Notes: generated by a model from the letters alone, not told the origin. A DNA stretch of 64,000 nt from Agrobacterium tumefaciens (GCF_013337285.1 NZ_SUPW01000003.1:496001-560000), one strand, 5' to 3'. Shown: positions 44,295-55,316, counted from the stretch's first letter. A program made the numbers and translations.

Positions 44295-45155
44295 ATGCTG
44301 AACCTTCAACATCTTGCCAGCTTCGTCATGCTTCAGCAAACCGGCAGCTTCACGCTGGCCGCCGAGCGGCTGGGTGTCGGCCAATCGACCGTCAGCCAAC
44401 ATATTCAGCGGCTGGAGGCAGCACTTGGTCGCCGGCTGATCGCACGCAGCACCCATCAGGTGAAACTGACCGGCGAAGGCGAGGCGCTGCTGGGTTATGC
44501 TCGCAATATGCTTGAAATTGACAGCAGGGTTTCATCCCTGTTCAGCGAAACCCGTTTGCGCGGGCGGTTGAGGCTGGGTGTTTCCGAGGATTTCGTCGCC
44601 AGCCGGCTAACGGCCATTCTGGAAGAATTTATCCGCCTTTATCCCTTGGTGGATCTGGAACTGACGGTTTCGCTGAGCGGCGTGCTTTACCAGATGCAGG
44701 ATAATGGCGAACTGGATGTCGTTCTCGCCAAACGCCGTCTTGGCGACAAGCTCGGGCATTTTCTTTACCGCGAACCGCTGGTGTGGTTGGCGCGTGACCC
44801 GGAGCGGATGCTGAGCCAGCCCGACGCCCTGCCGCTGATCGCCTTTCCACCGCCGAGCATTACCAGAAAAGCGGCGCAGGAAGCGCTCGACCGTGCCGGT
44901 CTCGCCTGGCGGATCGTCTGCACCTGTGGCAGCCTCAGCGGACTGACTGCCGCAGCAAGAGCGGGCATGGGCATTCTGGTGCAGCCACGCAGCATGGCGC
45001 CCGCCGGCCTCAAGGAGATTGAGGCGGACGTGCTGCCAACACTCGAAGACGTGGAATTTGTGCTTCAGCCAAGCAAGGGCACGGATACGAAACTGGTGCG
45101 CGCCCTTTCCGATCTGGTTTCCAGCAAGAGCATCGCGCCGGGCAGCTTCGTATAG
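44295..45155 (+). CDS. LysR-family transcriptional regulator
   Basis: This is a 286-residue LysR protein. Its helix-turn-helix is TGSFTLAAERLGVGQSTVSQH, near residues 15-35, followed by a short effector-binding domain. It is divergent from the BASS transporter gene, and a near-palindrome TTATCATGATATAA lies just before its start, as expected for an autoregulated LysR site. It converges on glpK with a 55-base gap. It is likely the local regulator of the symporter. Confidence 0.88.
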   Translation: MLNLQHLASFVMLQQTGSFTLAAERLGVGQSTVSQHIQRLEAALGRRLIARSTHQVKLTGEGEALLGYARNMLEIDSRVSSLFSETRLRGRLRLGVSEDFVASRLTAILEEFIRLYPLVDLELTVSLSGVLYQMQDNGELDVVLAKRRLGDKLGHFLYREPLVWLARDPERMLSQPDALPLIAFPPPSITRKAAQEALDRAGLAWRIVCTCGSLSGLTAAARAGMGILVQPRSMAPAGLKEIEADVLPTLEDVEFVLQPSKGTDTKLVRALSDLVSSKSIAPGSFV

Positions 45156-45210
45156 CTTCCCTGACGCATTTCCTGACGCAAAACCGCTTCACACTTTTGC
45201 TGGAAATGCT

Positions 45211-46710
45211 CTAGTTTTCCCGCCGCGACAGGCAGCGGCCAACACTGTCCCGCCAGCCGGCAATGGCGTTTTTCCGTTCCGTTTCGTCCATGTTGGGAGC
45301 AAAACGCTGGTCACGTTTCCAGTGGGCGGCAAAGGCTTCGCGATCCGGCCAGATACCGGCACGGGAAGCCGCAAGCCAGGCGGCACCCAGGATAGTCGTC
45401 TCCAGAAAGACCGGCCGGTCTACCGGTGCAGCGAGAACATCGGCCAGCCGCTGCATGGTCCAATCGGAGGCAACCATACCGCCATCGACCCTTAGCACCG
45501 TCTTGCCATTGTCGCCTGCCCAGTCCTTGCGCATGGCGTCCAGCAGATCGAAAGTCTGATAGGCAACGCTTTCCAGCGCTGCGCGCGCAAATTCCGCAGG
45601 TCCCGTGCCGCGCGTCAGGCCGAAGATCGCTCCGCGCGCCTCCGCATCCCAATAGGGCGCACCAAGCCCGGTAAAGGCCGGAACCAGATAGACACGCTGA
45701 TTGGGATCAGCCTTTTCGGCAAGCGCGCTAACTTCGGAGGCGACCGAGATGAAACCGAGTTCATCCCGCAGCCATTGCACCGCCGCACCGGCAATGAAGA
45801 TCGAGCCTTCGAGCGCATAGGTCGTAACGCCGTCCAGACGGTAAGCAATCGTCGTCAACAGCCGGTTGGTGGAGGTGACACGATCCGTGCCAGTGTTGAG
45901 AAGCGCGAAACAACCGGTGCCGTAGGTCGATTTCATCATGCCCGGCTCGAAGCAGGCATTGCCGATCACCGCCGCCTGCTGATCGCCCGCAACGCCAAGG
46001 ATCGGGATTTCCGCGCCCAGAAGCGCCTTGTCCGTCACGCCGAAATCGGCAGCGCAATCCAGCACCTCCGGCAGCATGGCGCGGGGAATGTCGAGGATCG
46101 ACAGCAGCTCCTCGTCCCAGGCATTGTCTTCGATATTGTAGATCAGCGTTCGCGAGGCGTTGGTGGCGTCGGTCACATGGCGGCGGCCGCCGGTGAGGCG
46201 ATAGATCAGAAAACTATCGACCGTGCCAAAGCAGATGTCTCCCTTTTCCGCCTTTTCGCGAAGGCCGCTGACGCTATCCAGAAGCCATTTCAGTTTGGTG
46301 CCGGAAAAATAGGGATCAAGCAGCAACCCGGTCTTTTTCGAAAACAGCGGCTCCAGCCCCCGGCGTTTCAAATCTTCGCAAATGGGCGCAGCACGGCGAT
46401 CCTGCCAGACCACAGCCCGGTGCACGGCCTCGCCAGTGTTGCGATCCCATAGCACGGTCGTTTCGCGCTGGTTGGTGATGCCGATCGCCTCGATGTCGGA
46501 AGCGGCAATGCCGGCATCGGCAAGCGCCAGCCGGATTGTTTCAAGCACGCTTTTCCAGATATCCTCTGCATCGTGCTCGACCCAGCCGGAGGCCGGAAAA
46601 TGCTGCGGAAATTCTCGCTGTCCGACACCGATCACCCGCATGTCGCGGTCAAAGACCATCGACCGTGTCGATGTCGTCCCCTGATCGATCGCCAGAATAT
46701 AACCGCCCAT
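45211..46710 (-). CDS. glpK: Glycerol kinase
   Basis: This is a 499-residue FGGY kinase that phosphorylates glycerol to sn-glycerol 3-phosphate with ATP. It has [17 protein letters not shown] at the N-terminus, [11 protein letters not shown], the glycerol-binding block [17 protein letters not shown] and the C-terminal [18 protein letters not shown]. Length is the family norm. It is the last gene of the glycerol operon, 69 bases after glpV with a strong stem-loop in between. AAAGGGAG precedes the ATG. Product feeds GlpD, encoded at the head of the same operon. Confidence 0.96.
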   Translation of the reverse strand: MGGYILAIDQGTTSTRSMVFDRDMRVIGVGQREFPQHFPASGWVEHDAEDIWKSVLETIRLALADAGIAASDIEAIGITNQRETTVLWDRNTGEAVHRAVVWQDRRAAPICEDLKRRGLEPLFSKKTGLLLDPYFSGTKLKWLLDSVSGLREKAEKGDICFGTVDSFLIYRLTGGRRHVTDATNASRTLIYNIEDNAWDEELLSILDIPRAMLPEVLDCAADFGVTDKALLGAEIPILGVAGDQQAAVIGNACFEPGMMKSTYGTGCFALLNTGTDRVTSTNRLLTTIAYRLDGVTTYALEGSIFIAGAAVQWLRDELGFISVASEVSALAEKADPNQRVYLVPAFTGLGAPYWDAEARGAIFGLTRGTGPAEFARAALESVAYQTFDLLDAMRKDWAGDNGKTVLRVDGGMVASDWTMQRLADVLAAPVDRPVFLETTILGAAWLAASRAGIWPDREAFAAHWKRDQRFAPNMDETERKNAIAGWRDSVGRCLSRREN

Positions 46711-46736
46711 ATTTCACTCCCTTTCAAACGCAATCA

Positions 46737-46757
46737 CGGGGCGGCAAAGCCGCCCCG
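46737..46757 (-). other. Stem-loop between glpV and glpK
   Basis: CGGGGCGGC and GCCGCCCCG form a perfect 9-bp stem with a three-base loop. On the minus strand no T-run follows, so it is more likely an mRNA-stabilising or partial-termination element that sets a high glpV to glpK ratio. Confidence 0.6.
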
Positions 46758-46779
46758 ATTTTAAGATTTCACGCAGACA

Positions 46780-48501
<1,722 letters not shown>

Positions 48502-48576
48502 ATCAGTCCTCCCAGGGGTTGCGATTGCATGAAGTCCTCCAGTGCGGTTTTCCTCCGCCGCACCGTTCTTTCTGCT

Positions 48577-48870
48577 CTAGACGAAACGGAAAACGCCGAT
48601 GGCGTAGACCATGGACAGAGCGAGAGCCCACCACAGGTTCGGGCCGACCAGCCCGAGCCATGCGAGATGAATGAAAGCGCTGCCAAGCAGCGAAATGAAC
48701 AGCCGGTCGCCGCGCGTGGTCTCAAAGCGCAAGAGACCGAAGCGGGGATTGCCGCCGGGCGAGAAATATTCCCAGAACCACATGCCGACGAGCAGCACGG
48801 CGATGGCGCAGAAAAATGCGGCTGTCTGCCAAGTCCACGCCATCCAGGTAAAATCGGGCATCTTCGTCAT
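48577..48870 (-). CDS. glpU: Small membrane protein GlpU (DUF2160)
   Basis: This is a 97-residue protein with two or three hydrophobic helices (FCAIAVLLVGMWFWEY, LGSAFIHLAWLGLV, ALSMVYAIGVFRFV). It lies between the permease glpQ and the receptor glpV, as the uncharacterised glpU does in rhizobial glycerol operons. ATG 48870 was chosen because it follows the glpQ stop closely; the longer open frame overlaps glpQ and is not credible. A conserved operon position but no known biochemical role. Confidence 0.85.
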   Translation of the reverse strand: MTKMPDFTWMAWTWQTAAFFCAIAVLLVGMWFWEYFSPGGNPRFGLLRFETTRGDRLFISLLGSAFIHLAWLGLVGPNLWWALALSMVYAIGVFRFV

Positions 48871-48872
48871 GG

Positions 48873-49784
48873 TCAAACCCTCCCCAGCGCAAAGCCCTTG
48901 GCGATGTAATTGCGCACGAACCAGATCACCAGCGCGCCCGGAATGAGTGTCAGCACACCGGCGGCGGCAAGCAGACCCCAGTCCATACCAGCGGCGGACA
49001 CGGTTCGCGTCATCGTCGCGGCGATCGGCTTGGCGTCCGTCGTCGTTAACGTGCGGGCGATCAGAAGCTCGACCCACGAGAACATGAAGCTGAAGAAGCA
49101 GGCCACACCGATGCCGGAGGCGATGAGCGGCATGAAAATCTTCACGAAGAATTTCGGGAAAGAATAGCCGTCAATATAAGCGGTTTCGTCGATTTCCTTC
49201 GGCACGCCGGACATGAAACCTTCAAGAATCCACACCGCCAACGGTACGTTGAACAGGCAATGCGCCAGTGCGACCGCGATATGCGTGTCGATCAGCCCGA
49301 ACGCCGAATACAGCTGGAAGAAGGGCAACGCAAAGACGGCGGGCGGCGCCATGCGGTTGGTCAAAAGCCAGAAGAACAGGTGCTTGTCACCGAGAAAACG
49401 GTAACGGGAGAAGGCATAGGCCGCCGGAAGTGCTGCCGCTACCGAAATCACCATGTTCATGACGACGTAGATGATCGAGTTGATGTAACCCGAATACCAG
49501 GAGGAATCGGTAAAGATCGTCCGGTAGTTCTGCAGCGTCGGCTGGTGCGGATAAAGCGTCATGGACGAGACGATTTCCGCATTCGTCTTGAAACTCATAT
49601 TGACGAGCCAATAGATCGGCACCAGCAGAAGGATGATGTAGATTGTCGGCACCAGCCAGGAAAAGCGTGATGGTCCGTGGCGGCGGCGCGAGCGTGCGGC
49701 AACACCTGATAATCCCGCCGAAGCAGCTTTTACAGGCGAATTTCCCATCCGTTCCACGCTTGCCGTGACATCAGAGGCGCTCAT
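48873..49784 (-). CDS. glpQ: Glycerol ABC transporter permease GlpQ
   Basis: This is a 303-residue permease with six helices and the EAA loop VPKEIDETAYIDGYSFPKFF. The first 35 residues are a basic cytoplasmic tail. Three bases separate it from glpP. With GlpP it forms the channel for glycerol, driven by the GlpS and GlpT ATPases. Similarity to sugar CUT1 permeases is clear; the substrate comes from the operon. Confidence 0.92.
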   Translation of the reverse strand: MSASDVTASVERMGNSPVKAASAGLSGVAARSRRRHGPSRFSWLVPTIYIILLLVPIYWLVNMSFKTNAEIVSSMTLYPHQPTLQNYRTIFTDSSWYSGYINSIIYVVMNMVISVAAALPAAYAFSRYRFLGDKHLFFWLLTNRMAPPAVFALPFFQLYSAFGLIDTHIAVALAHCLFNVPLAVWILEGFMSGVPKEIDETAYIDGYSFPKFFVKIFMPLIASGIGVACFFSFMFSWVELLIARTLTTTDAKPIAATMTRTVSAAGMDWGLLAAAGVLTLIPGALVIWFVRNYIAKGFALGRV

Positions 49785-49787
49785 GTC

Positions 49788-50654
49788 TCAAGTCTCCGCG
49801 TCGTGGCTGGTCATGACGGTGTAGAACACCCAGGACAGCAGCAGGATGATGAGGAAGTAGATCAGCGACATGGCCGCCGCCGGCCCCAGATCGAACTGGC
49901 CGAGCGCCATCTTGACGAGATCGATGGACAGGAAGGTGGTGGAATTGCCCGGGCCGCCGCCGGTGACGACGAAGGGCTCGGTATAGATCATGAAACTGTC
50001 CATGAAGCGCAGCAGGAAGGCGATCAGCAGCACCCGTTTCATCTTCGGCAGCTGGATGAACCGAAAGACCGCAAAACGCGATGCGCCATCGATCCTTGCT
50101 GCCTGGTAATAGGCATCCGGAATGGAAACGAGGCTGGCATAACACAACAGCACGACAAGGCTTGTCCAGTGCCACACATCCATGACGACAACCGTGATCC
50201 ATGCGTCGACCGGATCGTTGACGTAGTTATAGTCCAGCCCGAGCTGATTGGCATAATAACCGAGCAGCCCGATATCGCTGCGACCGAACACCTGCCAGAT
50301 GGTGCCGACGACATTCCACGGCACCAGAAGCGGCAACGCCATCGTTACGAGGCAGACCGGCACGCCGATACCGGATTTCGGCATCTTGAGCGCGATGAAA
50401 ATGCCGAGCGGAATTTCAATCGCCAGGATGATGCCGGAAAATACCAGGTTACGCCCGAGAGCATTCCAGAAGCGATCGGAGCTAAGAATTTCCTGGAACC
50501 ATTGTGTTCCCGCCCAGAAGAACTGATTGTTTCCGAAGGTGTCCTGCACCGAATAATTCACGACGGTCATTAGCGGAATGACGGCGGAAAAGGCGACCAG
50601 CACCAGAACCGGCAGCACCATGAACCACGCTTTGTTGTTCCAGCTCTTTTGCAT
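49788..50654 (-). CDS. glpP: Glycerol ABC transporter permease GlpP
   Basis: This is a 288-residue permease of the CUT1 group with six helices. The EAA loop reads IPDAYYQAARIDGASRFAVF. It starts 2 bases after the glpT stop and ends 3 bases before glpQ, so translation is tightly coupled. It pairs with GlpQ. Glycerol specificity is assigned from the surrounding glpD, glpK and glpSTUV genes. Confidence 0.92.
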   Translation of the reverse strand: MQKSWNNKAWFMVLPVLVLVAFSAVIPLMTVVNYSVQDTFGNNQFFWAGTQWFQEILSSDRFWNALGRNLVFSGIILAIEIPLGIFIALKMPKSGIGVPVCLVTMALPLLVPWNVVGTIWQVFGRSDIGLLGYYANQLGLDYNYVNDPVDAWITVVVMDVWHWTSLVVLLCYASLVSIPDAYYQAARIDGASRFAVFRFIQLPKMKRVLLIAFLLRFMDSFMIYTEPFVVTGGGPGNSTTFLSIDLVKMALGQFDLGPAAAMSLIYFLIILLLSWVFYTVMTSHDAET

Positions 50655-50656
50655 GG

Positions 50657-51727
50657 TCAGGCCCCCATCTTCACACGCCAGGAATCGGCGAAGACGCCGA
50701 TGGCGGCCGGGTCGAAGCGCACACCCGCTTCCGCCGGGATTTCCTCGTCTTCGGCAACGACGATCGCCAGCTTCTGGCCCGCGAACCGGGCGCGCACGAT
50801 CTTCTGTCGGCCGATATCCTCGACCTTATCGACCGTGATGGGCATTCCACCCCGTTCCAGCCGGATAAACTCCGGGCGGACGCCGATCTCGATGCGCTGC
50901 GCGCCATCAACCTTCGGCACGCCGGCAAGCGGCACGCCGAGGCCGCCAACCATAGCGGTTGCGCCGTCTATCTTGGCGGGCAACACATTCATGCCGGGCG
51001 AGCCGATGAAATAACCGACAAACGTGTGCCCCGGCCGCTCGAAAAGCTCGGCGGGCGTACCGATCTGGACGATCTGCCCGTCATACATGACCACCACCTT
51101 GTCGGCGAAGGTCAACGCTTCGGTCTGGTCGTGGGTAACATAGACCATGGTGAAACCGGATTGCCGGTGCAGGCGCTTCAGCTGCGAGCGCAGCACCCAT
51201 TTCATATGCGGGTCGATCACCGTCAGCGGCTCGTCGAACAGGATCGCATTGACGTCGGAACGCACGAGCCCGCGCGCCAGTGAAATCTTCTGCTTTTGGT
51301 CCGCCGTCAGCCCACGCGCATGGCGTTTGGCCATGCCGGAAAGATCGGTCATCTCAAGGATGTCCCGCACCCGCCGGTCCACCTCGGCTTCCGGCACATT
51401 CCGGTTGCGCAGCGGAAAGGCCAGATTGTCGTAGACCGTCATCGTGTCGTAGACGACCGGGAACTGGAACACCTGGGCGATATTGCGATCTTCGGTGGCA
51501 AGATCGGTAACATCTGTGCCGTCGAAAGCGATCCGGCCTTCGGACGGACGCAACAACCCGGAAATGATGTTGAGCAGCGTGGTCTTGCCGCAGCCGGAAG
51601 GTCCGAGCAGCGCATAAGCGCCGCCATCCTGCCATTCGTGATGCACTTCTTTCAGGGCATAGTCGCCTGCAGCCTGCGCCTTGGCGTTATAGGCGTGGCG
51701 AATGTGATCGAGCGTGATGCGTGCCAT
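50657..51727 (-). CDS. glpT: Glycerol ABC transporter ATPase GlpT (degenerate signature motif)
   Basis: This is a 356-residue ATPase with a C-terminal TOBE-like domain. Walker A GPSGCGKTT (about 42-50), Walker B AILFDEP and the switch histidine of VYVTHDQTEAL (H199) are all canonical. The ABC signature is not: the usual LSGGQ reads LTADQ at about residues 140-144. Its partner GlpS keeps LSGGQ but lacks the switch histidine. Since each ATP site takes the signature of the partner, this gene supplies the bad signature to GlpS and uses the good one itself. It is coupled to glpS upstream by a 12-base gap. Confidence 0.92.
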   Translation of the reverse strand: MARITLDHIRHAYNAKAQAAGDYALKEVHHEWQDGGAYALLGPSGCGKTTLLNIISGLLRPSEGRIAFDGTDVTDLATEDRNIAQVFQFPVVYDTMTVYDNLAFPLRNRNVPEAEVDRRVRDILEMTDLSGMAKRHARGLTADQKQKISLARGLVRSDVNAILFDEPLTVIDPHMKWVLRSQLKRLHRQSGFTMVYVTHDQTEALTFADKVVVMYDGQIVQIGTPAELFERPGHTFVGYFIGSPGMNVLPAKIDGATAMVGGLGVPLAGVPKVDGAQRIEIGVRPEFIRLERGGMPITVDKVEDIGRQKIVRARFAGQKLAIVVAEDEEIPAEAGVRFDPAAIGVFADSWRVKMGA

Positions 51728-51739
51728 GACCGATCTCCC

Positions 51740-52810
51740 TCAAGCCGCTTTGCCAATGGCGCGACCATTCGCGTCAAAGGCCATCAGATGTCGCGTATCG
51801 AGAAACAGCTCGATGTCCCTGTCCGGTTCGATATCGTGAATGCCGTGCGCCAGCATGACCCAGCGCCGGCCCGAAAATTCCACATGCACGAAGCTCTCCG
51901 ATCCGGCGATTTCCGAAATCAGCGTCCGCGCCCGGATGGATTGCCGCGCCTCTCCCTTCGCATAGGGGAAAAGATGGTGCGGCTGGAAGGCGATGGTCAC
52001 CGGGCCATCCGGCATGGCGGCAAGATGCGCTGGAACGGCCACCACGGCATGCTCGGCGCGGGTGAAAGCGCCGCCCGTCTTGACGACCTCGATGGTGTTC
52101 AGCGGCGGATCGGCAAAAATTTCCGCCGTCACGATATCCACCGGATGCCGGTAAACATCGATCGTGCGGCTGAACTGCGTTATCCGCCCTTCGTTGAGCG
52201 TCGCGGTATTGCCGCCCAGCAGCAGCGCCTCGGAAGGTTCAGTGGTGGCATAAACGAAGATCGCGCCGGATTCCGCAAAGATGCGCGGCAGCTCTTCGCG
52301 CAGTTCCTCGCGCAGTTTGTAATCGAGATTGGCCAGCGGCTCATCGAGCAGCACCAGATTGGCATTCTTGACGATGGCGCGGGCAAGCGCCGTGCGCTGT
52401 TGCTGGCCACCGGAAAGATTGAGAGGCGTCCGGTCGAGAAAGGGCGTCAGCCTCAAAAGCTCAGCGGCTTTCCTGACCTCCCTGTCGATCGTCGCCTGAT
52501 CTTTGCCGGCGACCCGCATCGGCGAGGCGATGTTTTCGTAAACGCTGAGTGCGGGATAGTTGATGAACTGCTGATAGACCATGGCGACGTTGCGCTTCTG
52601 CACCGGCCAGCCCGTCACGTCCTCACCGTTGAAAAGGATCGATCCACCGCTCGGCTTGTCCAGCCCGGCCATCAGCCGCATCAGCGTCGTCTTGCCCGAA
52701 AGTGTCGGTCCAAGCAGGACGTTCAGGCTTCCGCGCTGCAACGTCAGATCGGTCGGGTGAATATGATATTCACCGCCGGCCATCTTCGAGACGTTTCGCA
52801 ATTCAAGCAT
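51740..52810 (-). CDS. glpS: Glycerol ABC transporter ATPase GlpS (missing switch histidine)
   Basis: This is a 356-residue ATPase. Walker A is the atypical GPTLSGKTT (about 34-42), the signature LSGGQQQ (132-138) is canonical, and Walker B is LVLLDEP. The switch region reads VYATTEPSEAL, so the histidine normally found in THD is replaced (around residue 190). A C-terminal regulatory domain follows. It starts 37 bases after glpD. With GlpT it should form a heterodimer with one canonical and one degenerate ATP site. Confidence 0.92.
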   Translation of the reverse strand: MLELRNVSKMAGGEYHIHPTDLTLQRGSLNVLLGPTLSGKTTLMRLMAGLDKPSGGSILFNGEDVTGWPVQKRNVAMVYQQFINYPALSVYENIASPMRVAGKDQATIDREVRKAAELLRLTPFLDRTPLNLSGGQQQRTALARAIVKNANLVLLDEPLANLDYKLREELREELPRIFAESGAIFVYATTEPSEALLLGGNTATLNEGRITQFSRTIDVYRHPVDIVTAEIFADPPLNTIEVVKTGGAFTRAEHAVVAVPAHLAAMPDGPVTIAFQPHHLFPYAKGEARQSIRARTLISEIAGSESFVHVEFSGRRWVMLAHGIHDIEPDRDIELFLDTRHLMAFDANGRAIGKAA

Positions 52811-52847
52811 GGTGATCCAAAGCCTCCTCCGCTTTTCGATCGGATCG

Positions 52848-54371
52848 TCAGATTGCCTTCAAGCGTTCCCCTGCAATGTCTTCGATATAATCCTCCAGCC
52901 CGCGCACCTCTTCAGGGGTGAAAAAAAGCCCCTGCTTGGTACGGCGCCACAGAATATCCTCCGCCGTCAGCGCCCATTCCCGCGCCATCAGCCAGCGAAC
53001 CTCAACCTCATAAAGCGTGCCGCCGAAATGACGGCCCAGTGCTGCGATCTCCCCCGCACTGCCGATTATCGACACGGCATCCGTTCCGTAACAGCGGACA
53101 AGCCGCCCGGCATGACGCTCTTCGAGGAAGGGGTAACGCGACCGCAAGGCCGAAACCTCCGCGGCATAGGCCTCGGCACCGAAGTTCCCGCCCGGCAAAT
53201 GCGAGCCCGCCGTCCAGGGCGCACCCTTTTCACCCAGCGCATCGCCGATTTTTTCAAGAGCATGTTCGGCAAGCCGCCGATAAGTGGTGAGCTTGCCGCC
53301 GAAAATATTGAGCAAAGGTGCTTCCCCCTCCGCTCCATCAGTTTTCAGCACATAATCGCGGGTCGCTTCCTGCGCTTTCGACGCGCCGTCGTCAAACAGC
53401 GGCCGCACGCCGGAATAGGTCCAGACGATATCGTCCTGCGTCACCGGCTCGGCGAAATATTCGCTGGCCGCGCTGCAAAGATAGCTGATTTCCTCCGCGG
53501 TGATCTTAACAGCGCGGGGGTCGGCGGTATAGTCGCGATCCGTCGTACCGATCAGTGTAAAATCCTGTTCGTAAGGGATGGCGAAGATGATGCGCCCGTC
53601 CGGATTCTGGAAGAAATAGGCGCGCGGATCGGCAAACTTCTTGCGCACGATGATATGGCTGCCCTGCACGAGGCGGACATTGTGAACGTTGTTTTTCCCG
53701 AATGTTGAAGCCAGAACCTTGTCCACCCATGGCCCGGCGGCATTTACCAGCATGCGCGCCCGGTAGGTCGCGGTTTCGCCGGCAGCACCCTTGGTTTCGA
53801 CCCGCCAGAATGCGCCTTCGCGTCGCGCCGAAACCACCTGTGTGCGGTTGAGGATCAAAGCGCCACGATCGGCGGCATCGCGGGCGTTCAGCACCACAAG
53901 CCGGGCATCGTCCACCCAGCCATCGGAATATTCGAAAGCGCGGGCGAAAATCGGTTTCAGCGGTTTTCCGGCGGGATCGCGGCGCAGATCGAGCGAACGG
54001 GTCGCGGGCAGAAGCTTACGGCCGCCGAGGTGATCATAGAGAAAAAGTCCGAGACGCACGAGCCAGGCCGGACGCACGCCGCCCTTCTGGAATGGCAGAA
54101 CGAAACGCATGGGCCAGATAATGTGCGGCGCCATGGCCCACAGCACCTCACGCTCCATCAGCGCCTCGCGCACCAGACGAAACTCGTAATGTTCAAGATA
54201 GCGCAAACCGCCATGGATGAGTTTGGTTGCCGCTGAAGAGGTGCCGGAGGCAAAATCGTTCATTTCCGCAAGTGCGACGGAGTAACCTCTGCCAATGGCA
54301 TCACGCGCAATACCACAGCCATTGATGCCGCCGCCGATCACGAAAATATCGTGGATTGCCTCGTCAGACAT
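52848..54371 (-). CDS. glpD: Aerobic glycerol-3-phosphate dehydrogenase
   Basis: This is a 507-residue membrane-associated FAD enzyme that oxidises sn-glycerol 3-phosphate to dihydroxyacetone phosphate and passes electrons to quinone. The FAD loop DIFVIGGGINGCGIARDAIG (residues 8-27) and the hallmark SSAATKLIHGGLRYLEHYEF follow each other as in GlpD. It heads the operon glpDSTPQUVK, with promoter boxes at 54428-54456 and TTCG-type repeats over them. A longer paralogue sits at 30.1-31.9 kb. Confidence 0.95.
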   Translation of the reverse strand: MSDEAIHDIFVIGGGINGCGIARDAIGRGYSVALAEMNDFASGTSSAATKLIHGGLRYLEHYEFRLVREALMEREVLWAMAPHIIWPMRFVLPFQKGGVRPAWLVRLGLFLYDHLGGRKLLPATRSLDLRRDPAGKPLKPIFARAFEYSDGWVDDARLVVLNARDAADRGALILNRTQVVSARREGAFWRVETKGAAGETATYRARMLVNAAGPWVDKVLASTFGKNNVHNVRLVQGSHIIVRKKFADPRAYFFQNPDGRIIFAIPYEQDFTLIGTTDRDYTADPRAVKITAEEISYLCSAASEYFAEPVTQDDIVWTYSGVRPLFDDGASKAQEATRDYVLKTDGAEGEAPLLNIFGGKLTTYRRLAEHALEKIGDALGEKGAPWTAGSHLPGGNFGAEAYAAEVSALRSRYPFLEERHAGRLVRCYGTDAVSIIGSAGEIAALGRHFGGTLYEVEVRWLMAREWALTAEDILWRRTKQGLFFTPEEVRGLEDYIEDIAGERLKAI

Positions 54372-54427
54372 GAATTCTCCCGCACTTTCATCGACGCTCT
54401 CCTCATCGATATATTGAAAGCACGATC

Positions 54428-54456
54428 ATCTAATTCGAAGACAAAACGAATGTCAA
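54428..54456 (-). promoter_or_regulatory. glpD operon promoter with TTCG repeats
   Basis: On the minus strand TTGACA (54451-54456) and TTAGAT (54428-54433) are 17 bases apart. The boxes overlap phased copies of TTCG (TTCGTTTGACA, TTCGTTTTGTC, TTCGAA) and the arms ATTCG/CGAAT. These resemble DeoR/GlpR-family operators, so GlpR probably binds here. Confidence 0.65.
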
Positions 54457-54478
54457 ACGAAATTCCAATGGCGCAGGA

Positions 54479-55252
54479 TCAGGTCTCCCGCGCCTCGGTT
54501 TCAATCAGTCGGACGTCATGATCGGCACAGATGGAGCGGATCGAATCAACAGGACAATGATCGGTAATAAAGGTATGCACCTGCGAAAGATGACCGATGC
54601 GCACCGGGGCAGTGCGCTCGAATTTGAGCGAATCCGACACCAGAATGACATGGCGGGCATTGGAGATGATCGCCTGCGCGACCTTGACCTCGCGGAAGTC
54701 GAAATCCAGCAACGCGCCGTCCTCATCGATGGCCGAAACGCCGATGACGGCGAAATCGACCTTGAACTGGCGGATGAAATCCACCGCCGCCTCACCGACG
54801 ATACCGCCATCAGAACCGCGCACCACGCCGCCGGCAATCACCACCTCGATGCCGGGGAAGACCCGCAACCTGTTGGCAACATTGATATTGTTGGTAATGA
54901 CCATCAATTCGTGGTGGTCCGCCAGCGCTTCACCCACCGACTCGGTCGTTGTGCCGATGTTGATAAAGAGCGACGAGTTGTTGGGGATGAGGGCAGCGGC
55001 AGCGGCCCCGATAGCCTGTTTTTCGACAGAAGCAATCGCGCGGCGCGCCTCGTATTTGACGTTTTCATTGCCGCTTGGAAAAAGTGCGCCGCCATGGATG
55101 CGCGTCAGCACCCTGGTATCGCAGAGATCGTTCAGGTCCTTGCGGATCGTCTGGGGGGTCACCGAAAAGCGCGCCGCCAGCTCGTCGACCAGTACCCGCC
55201 CGTTCGCTTTCGCCAGCGCAACGATTTCATCCTGACGCGGTGTGAGCAGCAT
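54479..55252 (-). CDS. glpR: DeoR-family repressor, GlpR type
   Basis: This is a 257-residue DeoR regulator. The helix-turn-helix (RVLVDELAARFSVTPQTIRK, about residues 19-38) is followed by the sugar-phosphate-sensing domain with SLFINIGTTTESVGEAL and NNINVANRL. The GlpR effector is glycerol 3-phosphate. It lies upstream of glpD with a 107-base gap and has its own promoter and operator-like repeat. It should repress both itself and the glpD operon until glycerol 3-phosphate accumulates. Confidence 0.9.
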   Translation of the reverse strand: MLLTPRQDEIVALAKANGRVLVDELAARFSVTPQTIRKDLNDLCDTRVLTRIHGGALFPSGNENVKYEARRAIASVEKQAIGAAAAALIPNNSSLFINIGTTTESVGEALADHHELMVITNNINVANRLRVFPGIEVVIAGGVVRGSDGGIVGEAAVDFIRQFKVDFAVIGVSAIDEDGALLDFDFREVKVAQAIISNARHVILVSDSLKFERTAPVRIGHLSQVHTFITDHCPVDSIRSICADHDVRLIETEARET

Positions 55253-55275
55253 TTCACCCTCCCTTCTCTTTCAAT

Positions 55276-55316
55276 TTTTTCGTTTTATTGAAGAGCGAAC
55301 GAAAAACCAATGTCAA
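55276..55316 (-). promoter_or_regulatory. glpR promoter and operator-like inverted repeat
   Basis: TTTTTCGTT (55276-55284) and AACGAAAAA (55298-55306) are exact inverted copies 13 bases apart. On the minus strand TTGACA (55311-55316) is followed 18 bases later by TTCAAT (55287-55292), so the repeat overlaps the -10 region. Autorepression is likely. Confidence 0.6.

Noticed and set aside
51296-52921. 541-codon plus-strand open frame antisense to glpT and glpS
   Set aside because: A shadow of the two ATPase genes with no protein-like composition or ribosome site.
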